From contig CAMFDU010000006.1 of the NCBI GenBank assembly GCA_945949175.1, forward strand, positions 1 to 53,073: 53,073 nt of DNA, in the 5' to 3' direction. Under the pieces are notes generated by a model that made no database searches, was not told the DNA's origin, and saw only the letters and a program-made list of their open reading frames with translations. Origin of the DNA: Gulosibacter massiliensis. Lineage in GTDB: Bacteria > Actinomycetota > Actinomycetes > Actinomycetales > Microbacteriaceae. Below, piece after piece: positions 35,052 to 41,993 of the stretch. The position numbers and the translations under genes are program-made. How positions within the stretch are numbered: position 1 is the stretch's first letter; each line of letters opens with the position of its first letter.

Positions 35052-36005
35052 TCAATTTTGACGTACCACGGCCAAAACTTCTGTCGGTGTACCGTTTTCC
35101 CGAGGAACGAAGGATTCGAAAACTGAATATGCGATGAGTCGTTCCGCTGCGGACAATTTCGGGTGACAAGTGGTAATCGTGAGAATGCGTTCTTGGGCCC
35201 CGATGGTCGTCTGTGGGACGGGATTCAGTACGTCGACCTCGCTGGGCCAGACGAATTCCAAATTTCGAAAGCGATAGATATACCAACCGTTTTCGGTTTC
35301 GACGTAGATGCGGTCGCCCACCCGCAAATTGTCAACCCATCCGAATGCCGCGCCGTAAGTCGTCCGGTGACCCGCGATCGCAAAGTTTCCAATCTCGCCG
35401 AGAAGGTTGCTGGTCGGATAGCGTCCGACCGACGTTGCAGTGTTGTTCAGAACGGTTGCAAGATCAACCGATTCTGCGATTGTCCGCACGTACCTCTCGC
35501 CAAATCGCGGAATTATCAGCGCAGCGAATGGTTCTGCATCATTCACCGGTGTCATGACCGGAGGCGTCGTCGCGACAAAAGCGCCATCCGATGAACCGAT
35601 CGCTCGATCGAATTCAGTTTGCCCACTTGTCGTGACTTGCCACTGTTGTGACAGTGAAGCAGAGGCCTTGTCCTGCGCAGCACCCTGAACCACATCGTTG
35701 AACCAAACATGCCATCCGAGAAACAAGAGAACAAACAACCCAGCAGTTACCAACATTTCACCGGCGATACCGAGCGCTCGGTCGACGAACTCTCGTGTCG
35801 TGACAAGAATTCCGATTCCCCGCCAGTCAATGAAGGACCGAGGGCGCTTTCGGGCCGTTATCTCTTCAATCGGCTTGTTGATTCCTGGTGGCTCTCGCAG
35901 CGCGTAGGTGCGGTCTGTCGCCGCCGAATCTGAGTTCGCGGTCGATCGACGACGCCATTCGATTATGAGCAATCGGAGGTTAAATCTGTCGAAGCGACGA
36001 GGCAT
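35052..36005 (-). CDS. Class E sortase with N-terminal extension (317 aa)
   Basis: Same fold and triad as the downstream gene: His in AIAGHRTTYG, Cys in ITTCHPKLS, Arg in AERLIAYSVFE. It has about 70 extra cytosolic residues before the membrane helix, basic and Arg-rich. TACACT stands seven bases before ATG 36005, suggesting a leaderless start. No LPxTG/LAxTG substrate gene is obvious in the window. Divergent from crgA. Confidence 0.92.
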   Translation of the reverse strand: MPRRFDRFNLRLLIIEWRRRSTANSDSAATDRTYALREPPGINKPIEEITARKRPRSFIDWRGIGILVTTREFVDRALGIAGEMLVTAGLFVLLFLGWHVWFNDVVQGAAQDKASASLSQQWQVTTSGQTEFDRAIGSSDGAFVATTPPVMTPVNDAEPFAALIIPRFGERYVRTIAESVDLATVLNNTATSVGRYPTSNLLGEIGNFAIAGHRTTYGAAFGWVDNLRVGDRIYVETENGWYIYRFRNLEFVWPSEVDVLNPVPQTTIGAQERILTITTCHPKLSAAERLIAYSVFESFVPRENGTPTEVLAVVRQN

Positions 36006-36012
36006 GTCTTCA

Positions 36013-36055
36013 AGTGTAACTGCGGGTTCCTAGTGCAATCGGGTATCGGTATGCT
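36013..36055. promoter_or_regulatory. Divergent -10 elements for the sortase pair and crgA
   Basis: TACACT on the minus strand (36013-36018) is seven bases before ATG 36005. TATGCT on the plus strand (36050-36055) is six bases before the crgA ATG at 36062. Confidence 0.45.
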
Positions 36056-36061
36056 GGAGAT

Positions 36062-36307
36062 ATGGCAAAGAAAACTCTCGACGACGCTGCCCCAAGCAAC
36101 AATTCATCGCGCGTTGCTCAAGACACACCTAACCCGGTTTGGTTTAAGCCCATAATGTTTGGCTTCATGCTCCTTGGCCTCGCGTGGATTTTGACGTTCT
36201 ACGTCAGTCAAGGCCTGTTTCCGATTCCGTCGGTCGGCGCGCTCAATATCATTATCGGTTTCGGCTTGATGTTCATCGGGTTCCTGATGACCACTCGCTG
36301 GCGTTAA
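36062..36307 (+). CDS. crgA: Cell division protein CrgA
   Basis: 81 residues with a polar N-terminus and two membrane helices (about 31-50 and 59-77) that match CrgA (PVWFKPIMFGFMLLGL, GLMFIGFLMTTRWR). CrgA recruits or tempers FtsZ, FtsQ and PBPs at the septum. Position between a sortase and the rhomboid/ppiA genes is the usual one. ATG at 36062. Confidence 0.95.
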   Translation: MAKKTLDDAAPSNNSSRVAQDTPNPVWFKPIMFGFMLLGLAWILTFYVSQGLFPIPSVGALNIIIGFGLMFIGFLMTTRWR

Positions 36308-36328
36308 CCGCGAATAACAACGGTGTAA

Positions 36329-36360
36329 TTATCCACTTCTGTGGATAACTTTGTGGGTAA
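36329..36360. other. Cluster of three DnaA-box-like 9-mers / hairpin between crgA and rhomboid gene
   Basis: TTATCCACT (36329-36337, plus) faces a perfect TTATCCACA on the minus strand (36340-36348). Together they make an 8-bp-arm hairpin (TTATCCAC-TTCT-GTGGATAA). A third, TTACCCACA on the minus strand, is at 36352-36360, 12 bases from the second. The gap lies between convergent genes, so the hairpin may also end transcription, though it lacks a T-run and is AT-rich. A DnaA-binding role is inferred from the consensus. Confidence 0.55.
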
Positions 36361-36366
36361 GTTGTG

Positions 36367-36924
36367 TCAGCGTCGTGTTCGGCGCAGCACCAATGTCGTC
36401 ACGAGTCCCCCAATCAACCCACCGATGTGGGCTTCCCAAGCGATTCCGGGCACGATGAACCCGATAGCCAGGTTGAGACCAATGATGGCGAGAAGCGACA
36501 CGTTATTGCTCCCAAAGCCCCGGTTGATCAAGAAAAGCGCAGAAAACAGCCCAAAGATTCCCGCCGACGCGCCAACCGTCAACGATTCTGGACTCAAAAC
36601 CATGACAGCGAGGCAGCCGGTGATTACCGACACTGTAAAGACGAGCAGGAATCGCGCCGGCCCGATTACGCGTTCAATCAGGTTACCGAGAACCCAAAGC
36701 GAGTAACCGTTAAACATAACGTGAATGATTCCGTTGTGAATGAAAGCGGACGTGATCATGCGCCACGGTTCCGACCACATCAACGGTGGATAAAACCCAA
36801 AGAAATACACGAGGGACTCTCCGACGACGAGTTGGGCTACGTAACCGAAAGCGATAAGGGCCAGCAACGCGAAGGTGGCCGGAGTTCTACTTCGTCGAAT
36901 ACTCGACCACAGCTCGTTTGTCAC
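36367..36924 (-). CDS. Rhomboid-family intramembrane serine protease
   Basis: 185 residues with six membrane helices. The catalytic Ser is in VGASAGIFGLFSALF (GxSxG), the His in WEAHIGGLIGG, and the oxyanion-side HNGIIHVMFNGYSL (HxxxHxxxN) is in helix 2. It cleaves membrane proteins within the bilayer; substrates are unknown. GTG at 36924 overlaps the end of ppiA by four bases. Same position as Rv0110-like genes near ppiA in actinobacteria. Confidence 0.93.
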   Translation of the reverse strand: MTNELWSSIRRSRTPATFALLALIAFGYVAQLVVGESLVYFFGFYPPLMWSEPWRMITSAFIHNGIIHVMFNGYSLWVLGNLIERVIGPARFLLVFTVSVITGCLAVMVLSPESLTVGASAGIFGLFSALFLINRGFGSNNVSLLAIIGLNLAIGFIVPGIAWEAHIGGLIGGLVTTLVLRRTRR

Positions 36925-37442
36925 GAGATAGTGATGTGAGACATTACAACGGGCTCAAGTGGTCGATCGCCCGCCCCGGTTGCGACCGATTCGATAGCCG
37001 TCACAACCGCGCGGGACTCGTCATCCGAAACCTCGCCGAAAATCGTGTGTTTTGCCTGTAGCCACGGAGTTGGGGCAGTGGTGATGAAGAATTGCGATCC
37101 GTTGGTGCCGGGACCGGAGTTAGCCATCGCCAAGATAAAGGGTTGGCTGAAGTTCAATTCTGGATGGATCTCGTCGTCGAATTGGTAGCCAGGCCCGCCA
37201 AAACCCATCCCGAGAGGGTCGCCACCCTGAATCATAAAGCCGGGAATAATGCGATGGAACACGACTCCGTTGTAAAGGGGTGTGGTCATCTTTTCCCTTG
37301 ATTCCGGATGTGTCCATTCCGTGCTTCCATCGGCAAGACCGACAAAGTTCGCGACCGTTTTCGGTGCGTGGTTACCAAACAAGTTAACTCGGATGTCCCC
37401 GTGATTGGTGTGGATTGTTGCGGTCTGTGTGTGGATTGACAT
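36921..37442 (-). CDS. ppiA: Cyclophilin-type peptidyl-prolyl isomerase
   Basis: 173 residues, cytoplasmic, with active-site blocks FHRIIPGFMIQGGDP, FILAMANSGPGTNGSQFFITT and AKHTIFGEV. It speeds proline isomerisation in folding. ATG at 37442 lacks a ribosome site; CAGAAT six bases upstream may be its -10. Coupled to the rhomboid gene. Confidence 0.95.
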   Translation of the reverse strand: MSIHTQTATIHTNHGDIRVNLFGNHAPKTVANFVGLADGSTEWTHPESREKMTTPLYNGVVFHRIIPGFMIQGGDPLGMGFGGPGYQFDDEIHPELNFSQPFILAMANSGPGTNGSQFFITTAPTPWLQAKHTIFGEVSDDESRAVVTAIESVATGAGDRPLEPVVMSHITIS

Positions 37443-37516
37443 ATGTCTATTCTGCCCCGTTTCGATGTGCGCTCACGACATTGGTGAGTCATAATGTAGA
37501 GGTCGAAGGAGTAACG

Positions 37517-37810
37517 ATGGCACGGTCCTATTCACGAGAACGCGCGTTTCTTCGCGATGCCGCAAACTCTGGATTCGGTCGACAGCGTGAGGTTCTAGAG
37601 TCCGCTGGAAAGTTGCTTGGCAATTTGGTTCAACTTGCTGGCCGGAAGCTCGTTCAGAAAACCCCCCTGCGGCCAAAGAAGTCAGGGATCGGTGGCTTTA
37701 TTGGCGCGGGGCTTGCGGTGGCGATTGTCGCTGTAGTCGCCTATGTCGCGTGGCAGCTGCTGCGGACCGATGACAACGCCTGGGTCGACGATGAATTCGA
37801 TGTCGACTAG
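37517..37810 (+). CDS. Hypothetical single-pass membrane protein (97 aa)
   Basis: ATG at 37517 follows AAGGAG. The N-terminus is basic and polar (MARSYSRERAFLRDAANSG), followed by an amphipathic stretch rich in Lys (GRKLVQKTPLRPKK), one membrane helix (about 64-84) and an acidic tail (DDEFDVD). I do not recognise the family. The upstream region holds CTCAC-N7-GTGAG (37472-37488) and TAATGT as possible operator and -10. It overlaps the convergent reductase by four bases. Confidence 0.7.
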   Translation: MARSYSRERAFLRDAANSGFGRQREVLESAGKLLGNLVQLAGRKLVQKTPLRPKKSGIGGFIGAGLAVAIVAVVAYVAWQLLRTDDNAWVDDEFDVD

Positions 37811-39381
37811 GCGTCGAGCGTAATTTCGGCACCTTCCGCGCGCGAAACGCAGGGGTACATAACTCCTAGTTTGTCTTTGTCCCCGTCAGGCATCACGCTG
37901 TCGAGGTGGCTCGGTTTTCCATCGATGATCCGAGTCTCGCACGTGCCACACACCCCTTTGCCACACGATGTATCAATGGGCACTCCCGCTTTCGCAAGCG
38001 CATCTGCGATCGAGACATCCGCGGCGACGTTGACTTTTCGGCCCGTCGATGCGAGTCGCACAACAAACGGCTTTGCTCCGCCTTCAATTTCGCGAAGGAC
38101 CGGATTGAAGCGCTCGACGTGGGCACGATTACGTTCGACCCTTTGTTCGATTTCAGACATCAGCGTTTCGGGACCACAGCAATAAACATCCGCGTTGGTT
38201 GATTCCAACAATCCCGACAGGTCAAACCGACCCGAGGTGTCAGATTCATGAATGGTGACACGTTTTCCGTATTCGGAAACCACATCGTCGGCAAAAGCCA
38301 TCCCTTCCTTATTCTTGCCCAAATACAACAAGCGCCAGTCTCGTTTTGCAGGGAGGGATTCAATCATCGCTCGGATGGGGGTGATTCCGATTCCACCGGC
38401 AATAAACAAATAGGTTCGAGCCGGGACCAGCGGGAAATGATTGCGCGGTCCGCTGACGGTGATAACAGTTCCCGCTTTGACGTTGTTATGGATCCAGGTC
38501 GAACCCCCCTCGGGCCCGTGAGTGTCGAGAACCGCGATGTCGTAACCCGTGCGATCGGTGCTGTCACCGCAGAGGGAATACTGGCGTTCCATGCCATTGG
38601 CGAGATGGAGGGTGATGTGCGATCCTGCATCCCACCACGCGGTTCGCCCCCCACCGACCGGGATGAGTCGAATTCCGAGAACATCCTTCGCTTGGCGCGT
38701 GACTTTTTGCACGACCATTGTTCGCTTGTCACGGCTATCTTCATCAGGGTTTTCGAGAACCACAGCGTCGCGTTCAGCTTGAGCGGCAATTCGCAGCGCG
38801 GAAACTTTCGCATCAGCCACCGCTCGCCGTTCGCGCAGCGCGATCACGACAAACCGAATCATGAGCGCAATCATGGCCATAGAAATGACAAAGATTGATA
38901 CTGCCGCGTACCACCATGACCCGACATCAGAGCCCGAAAATGCGGCGTGGATGCCGATGGCAAAGAAGACGAAATAGGACAAGTAGTGAATTGCTTTCCA
39001 CAACGCACGCGGCAACTTGTCCATCACGAGCGAGGTGAGGTAGACGACAGACATCACCCACATCGCGACGACGCCGACAGCAAGGGCAAGATTGATCAGC
39101 TCTGTAGCTCCCTCGTAAGTCGCGACGCCCGGAATGAAGAGGTCCGCGGCGTCAAATTTAACGTAGGGGTCGAGTGTGAGAGCGAGCGTATGAATGCTTG
39201 CGAGCAGAACCGTGAGCGTGCTGAGGTATTTGTGTAGATCTTTTAGCCAGGCTGGATTGTCGAGTCCGCGAAAGACACGGCTGGCAAGCAAAACACCCCA
39301 CACTAGGGAAAACGACATGAGACCCCACGCAGTGAGTGCGCTGACGCGAGAGACGTACCACCAGATGTGTGGGTCGTTCAC
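37807..39381 (-). CDS. Ferric-reductase-like membrane domain fused to flavin reductase and [2Fe-2S] ferredoxin
   Basis: 524 residues in three parts. About 10-190: a membrane domain with two His pairs (HKYLSTLTVLLASIH and HYLSYFVFFAIGIH), spaced 14 and 13 residues as in di-heme ferric reductases and NOX. About 225-425: FAD/NAD(P)H reductase domain (ERQYSLCGD, AGGIGITPIRAMI, CCGPETL). About 440-524: plant-type ferredoxin (DTSCGKGVCGTC plus a distal Cys in MYPCVSRA). Electrons may pass between NAD(P)H, iron-sulfur, flavin and haem across the membrane. GTG at 39381 has GGAAGGA and overlaps the apbE stop. The acceptor is unknown. Confidence 0.88.
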   Translation of the reverse strand: MNDPHIWWYVSRVSALTAWGLMSFSLVWGVLLASRVFRGLDNPAWLKDLHKYLSTLTVLLASIHTLALTLDPYVKFDAADLFIPGVATYEGATELINLALAVGVVAMWVMSVVYLTSLVMDKLPRALWKAIHYLSYFVFFAIGIHAAFSGSDVGSWWYAAVSIFVISMAMIALMIRFVVIALRERRAVADAKVSALRIAAQAERDAVVLENPDEDSRDKRTMVVQKVTRQAKDVLGIRLIPVGGGRTAWWDAGSHITLHLANGMERQYSLCGDSTDRTGYDIAVLDTHGPEGGSTWIHNNVKAGTVITVSGPRNHFPLVPARTYLFIAGGIGITPIRAMIESLPAKRDWRLLYLGKNKEGMAFADDVVSEYGKRVTIHESDTSGRFDLSGLLESTNADVYCCGPETLMSEIEQRVERNRAHVERFNPVLREIEGGAKPFVVRLASTGRKVNVAADVSIADALAKAGVPIDTSCGKGVCGTCETRIIDGKPSHLDSVMPDGDKDKLGVMYPCVSRAEGAEITLDA

Positions 39382-40358
39382 GTATAGTCCTTCCAATTGA
39401 CCGTCTGTGCTGTTGTACCATCACGATAGACGACGAATGCTGCGGCCCCGAGGGTGGGCGCCCACGTCAAAAAGTCGCGCCGTGTAAACCCAGCCTTGGT
39501 AATCACTTCCGCGATTCCCGCTGACACGGCGATAACCGAGACGGTGACGACATTGGAATCCATAGATTGACCGGTATGAACGTCGATGAGGTGATTTGCC
39601 GGTCGGCCGTCGATATCCCACGTTCGCTTAAGTGTGCTTGACGTCGCGACAGCGCCATCCACCAAATTGACCCTCGCGATCGAGCGTGATTCGACAAAGG
39701 GATCTTCGATGTCGATTCGCCAGTGACCACCGTCCGGCGGGGTTCCCCCGATTCGAACATCACCGCCAATTTCGGCGAGGACGCCCAGTGCGCCTTGTTC
39801 AAGCGCCATTGTGGCTAGAACATCGGCCGCGATACCTTTCCCGATACCACCCGAGTCGAGAGTGACACCTATTGGGAGGGTGACGATGTTGTCGTGAATC
39901 GTTGTACCGGTCATCTCGATTGGCCACCGCGCGCTAGCGGGTAGAACCGTGATGTTTGACGGATTTACGCGCGATGCCACATAACCTTCGGCCAATAGTT
40001 TGGGCAATATTGTTGGGTCATATTCGCCATCGGTGATCACGCGGGCCGCCAACATTTCACTCACGAGTTTCGCGGTCAACGGATTAACTTTTACCGGGGC
40101 TCCTTCGGCGTTGTTGAGTCTCGTTATGTCTGATTCGGGCAAGAACCGACTCCACAGGGACTGCAAGAACCCGGCGTTCCGCACGAGGTCATCGAGCATA
40201 TCCTCTGTGCCGCCAACCAGAACAAAGTTTGCAACAGTTCCCATCGTGAAAAACGTGCGAGTGACAGTGTGTGCGCCCGCTTCGCCTTGAGCAGCCCGAA
40301 TGGCGTCCGCCGCGATCGATGAGATTGGCTGGTTACTTCGAGCCACTAGAACTGCCAT
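39378..40358 (-). CDS. apbE: FAD:protein FMN transferase ApbE
   Basis: It attaches FMN from FAD to Thr of target proteins outside the membrane. Visible motifs: TFFTMGTVANF at the start, GVTLDSGGIGKGIAADVLA, and the metal/FAD site HLIDVHTGQSMDS. 326 aa. No clear signal peptide, so it may act in the cytosol or be exported by another route. ATG at 40358 lies inside the end of the basic-protein gene and its stop overlaps the reductase start. No FMN-binding-domain target is visible in the operon. Confidence 0.93.
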   Translation of the reverse strand: MAVLVARSNQPISSIAADAIRAAQGEAGAHTVTRTFFTMGTVANFVLVGGTEDMLDDLVRNAGFLQSLWSRFLPESDITRLNNAEGAPVKVNPLTAKLVSEMLAARVITDGEYDPTILPKLLAEGYVASRVNPSNITVLPASARWPIEMTGTTIHDNIVTLPIGVTLDSGGIGKGIAADVLATMALEQGALGVLAEIGGDVRIGGTPPDGGHWRIDIEDPFVESRSIARVNLVDGAVATSSTLKRTWDIDGRPANHLIDVHTGQSMDSNVVTVSVIAVSAGIAEVITKAGFTRRDFLTWAPTLGAAAFVVYRDGTTAQTVNWKDYT

Positions 40359-40665
40359 GATTCTTTGGCGCGGGTTTCTTTGGCGCGGGTTTCTTTGGCG
40401 CGACAGGAGCAGCTTTCACCGGCGCGACAGGAGCCTGCACCACAACGGCCGGCGTCGTCTTTTTCTTCTTTTTCTTTGCGATGGTAGCGGTCGGCGTTGG
40501 CGCGGCAGGTGTTGATGGGGAAATCGTCGATGCGGCTTCTTCCGCGTTCGCTAACGCTGTCGCTTCCTGAGCTTGCGCTTGAAGTCCTGCAACTCCTGCA
40601 AACATCGCTCCCGCGGTTGCAACAGTCACCAAGACCCGTGCCTTAGTAGCAATAAAGTGAGCCAT
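40333..40665 (-). CDS. Secreted Lys/Pro/Ala-rich basic protein
   Basis: 110 residues. A signal peptide (about 1-33, ATKARVLVTVATAGAMFAGV...AQA) is followed by an Ala/Thr/Pro spacer, a run of six Lys, and repeats of KKPAP near the C-terminus (APKKPAPKK), ending HGSSSGSK. I recognise no family. The polycationic tail could bind anionic wall polymers or the poly-acidic protein encoded just upstream. ATG at 40665 shares a base with the stop of that gene (TAATG); its end overlaps apbE by 26 bases. Confidence 0.7.
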   Translation of the reverse strand: MAHFIATKARVLVTVATAGAMFAGVAGLQAQAQEATALANAEEAASTISPSTPAAPTPTATIAKKKKKKTTPAVVVQAPVAPVKAAPVAPKKPAPKKPAPKNHGSSSGSK

Positions 40666-41204
40666 TAGTCGTCATCCTCATCGTCGCGATCGTCGTCTTC
40701 GTCTTCGTCTTCATCTTCATCTTCGTCTTCGTCTTCGTCTTCGTCTTCGTCTTCGTCTTCGTAGTCGTCATCCTCGTACGAGCCGCCAGCCGAACCAGAA
40801 CTCGTTCCATGCGATGTCCCTGAGTTTGTCCCCGACGATGAGCCGGCGTTTGTTCCCGAGTCCGTGCCGTAGGAACCGCCAGCCGAACCGGAGCTCGTGC
40901 CATCAGGAGCTACTGACGACGTGCCGGCCGCACCGGGTATTCCATCAATCGACGCCTCAGCGAGCGTCGCGTTGAGGTCGTTGGTAACTCCCGCGGCTGT
41001 TATGAGCGGGGCCATCGGTGCAGACGAGGATGCAAACGGGTTCGCTGCACCTGCTACCGAACCGGCTACCGCATTGGTGGTGTCGGCGAGAAGTCCGGAA
41101 ACGTCATCGATGTCGATCGCACCGGAGTTCACCGCTACGGTTCCGAGACCGACACCAGTCGTTGCTGTCATGCCGAGTAGGAGGAGGGGGCCTTGTATGT
41201 TCAT
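40665..41204 (-). CDS. Secreted Ser/Gly-rich protein with long Asp/Glu C-terminal tail
   Basis: 179 residues. A hydrophobic N-terminus (GPLLLLGMTATTGVGLG), an Ala/Gly-rich middle, a Ser/Gly/Thr linker that repeats GTSSGSAGGSY twice, and about 40 almost purely acidic residues made of ED pairs. Such tails bind Ca2+ or other cations, or polycations. No FMN-binding, haem-binding or metal-cysteine motif is seen. ATG at 41204 has GAGG close upstream; the N-terminus lacks the usual basic n-region, so export is likely but not certain. First gene of the operon; divergent from the two-component genes. Confidence 0.7.
   Translation of the reverse strand: MNIQGPLLLLGMTATTGVGLGTVAVNSGAIDIDDVSGLLADTTNAVAGSVAGAANPFASSSAPMAPLITAAGVTNDLNATLAEASIDGIPGAAGTSSVAPDGTSSGSAGGSYGTDSGTNAGSSSGTNSGTSHGTSSGSAGGSYEDDDYEDEDEDEDEDEDEDEDEDEDEDDDRDDEDDD
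40695..40760. repeat. Hexanucleotide microsatellite, 11 units of (G/A)TCTTC
   Basis: Eleven uninterrupted six-base units, two with A in the first place. On the minus strand each is GAAGAC or GAAGAT, so all encode Glu-Asp. Slippage would change tail length in steps of two residues and never the frame. Confidence 0.95.
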
Positions 41205-41324
41205 GTCCTCAGTTTCCCTCGATTGCCAAAGGCGAACAACGAGGTTTAGTAAAGAAACGTCCAAGGTTTTCTCGGTGAGCGCAAAAAGAGCCCTGATGAG
41301 TCGGATTCATGGCACTCTCTAATC

Positions 41325-41993
41325 ATGACGATTTTGCTGGTGGAAGACGATCGAGCTATTGCGGACGCGCTCGTCGACGGACTGCGCGTCAACGGATATT
41401 CGGTTACGCATGTTGTCCTCGGCAGCGAAGCCATCTCAAAGGTTCGAGACGGCGGAATCACCACAGTGATTCTCGATCTCGGACTCCCTGATATTGATGG
41501 AACCGAAGTTTGCCGTCAGATTAGAACGTTCTCGCATGTGCCCATCATCGTTGCGAGTGCGCGGGAAACCGAAATGGACCGCGTGACCGTGCTTAACATG
41601 GGTGCTGACGATTATGTGGTGAAACCATTTGGAATCAAAGAATTGGTGGCGCGAATTCAGGCGGTGATGCGGCGAGCAACTGGCACGGTTGCACCGATAA
41701 CACATATCGAAGTCGGTTCCCTTGTCATTGACACCAAATCTCGGACGGTGAGTGTTGGTGAGACGTCTGTCGCATTCACCCCGAAAGAATTTGACCTGCT
41801 TGCCTATCTCGCACGAGAACCGGGCACCGTATTTCGACGAGCCGATATTCTTCGTGACGTGTGGCAAACGACCTGGTACGGAACGACAAAAACCCTTGAT
41901 GCTCATGTGGCGAGCATTCGCAAAAAACTCGGCAGCGCCGAGTGGGTGGAGTCAGTCCGTGGCGTCGGATTCACCTTAAGGATTGTGACGTGA
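41325..41993 (+). CDS. OmpR-family response regulator
   Basis: 222 residues. Receiver domain with VEDDRA, phospho-acceptor Asp in VILDLGLPD (near residue 50), VASARE and DDYVVKPFG. The C-terminal winged helix ends TKTLDAHVASIRKKLGS...VRGVGFTL. It is divergent from the acidic-protein operon, with 120 bases between, so it plausibly controls it. Coupled to the kinase gene by GTGA. Confidence 0.93.
   Translation: MTILLVEDDRAIADALVDGLRVNGYSVTHVVLGSEAISKVRDGGITTVILDLGLPDIDGTEVCRQIRTFSHVPIIVASARETEMDRVTVLNMGADDYVVKPFGIKELVARIQAVMRRATGTVAPITHIEVGSLVIDTKSRTVSVGETSVAFTPKEFDLLAYLAREPGTVFRRADILRDVWQTTWYGTTKTLDAHVASIRKKLGSAEWVESVRGVGFTLRIVT

Noticed and set aside
36784-36792. DnaA-box-like TTATCCACC inside the rhomboid gene (also one near 9064 in senX3)
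   Set aside because: Single near-matches in coding sequence, explained by Tyr-Pro-Pro or Val-Asp-Asn codons; kept apart from the intergenic cluster.
37415-37516. Longer start for the 97-aa membrane protein
   Set aside because: It would overlap ppiA, and the ATG at 37517 has AAGGAG.
40695-40760. CRISPR-like or mobile repeat
   Set aside because: Six-base units without spacers, in frame and all coding Glu-Asp.
40918-40950. ApbE flavinylation site in the acidic protein (DGIPGAAGT)
   Set aside because: The known target pattern needs Thr or Ser directly after GA; here it is Ala, so no FMN attachment is claimed.
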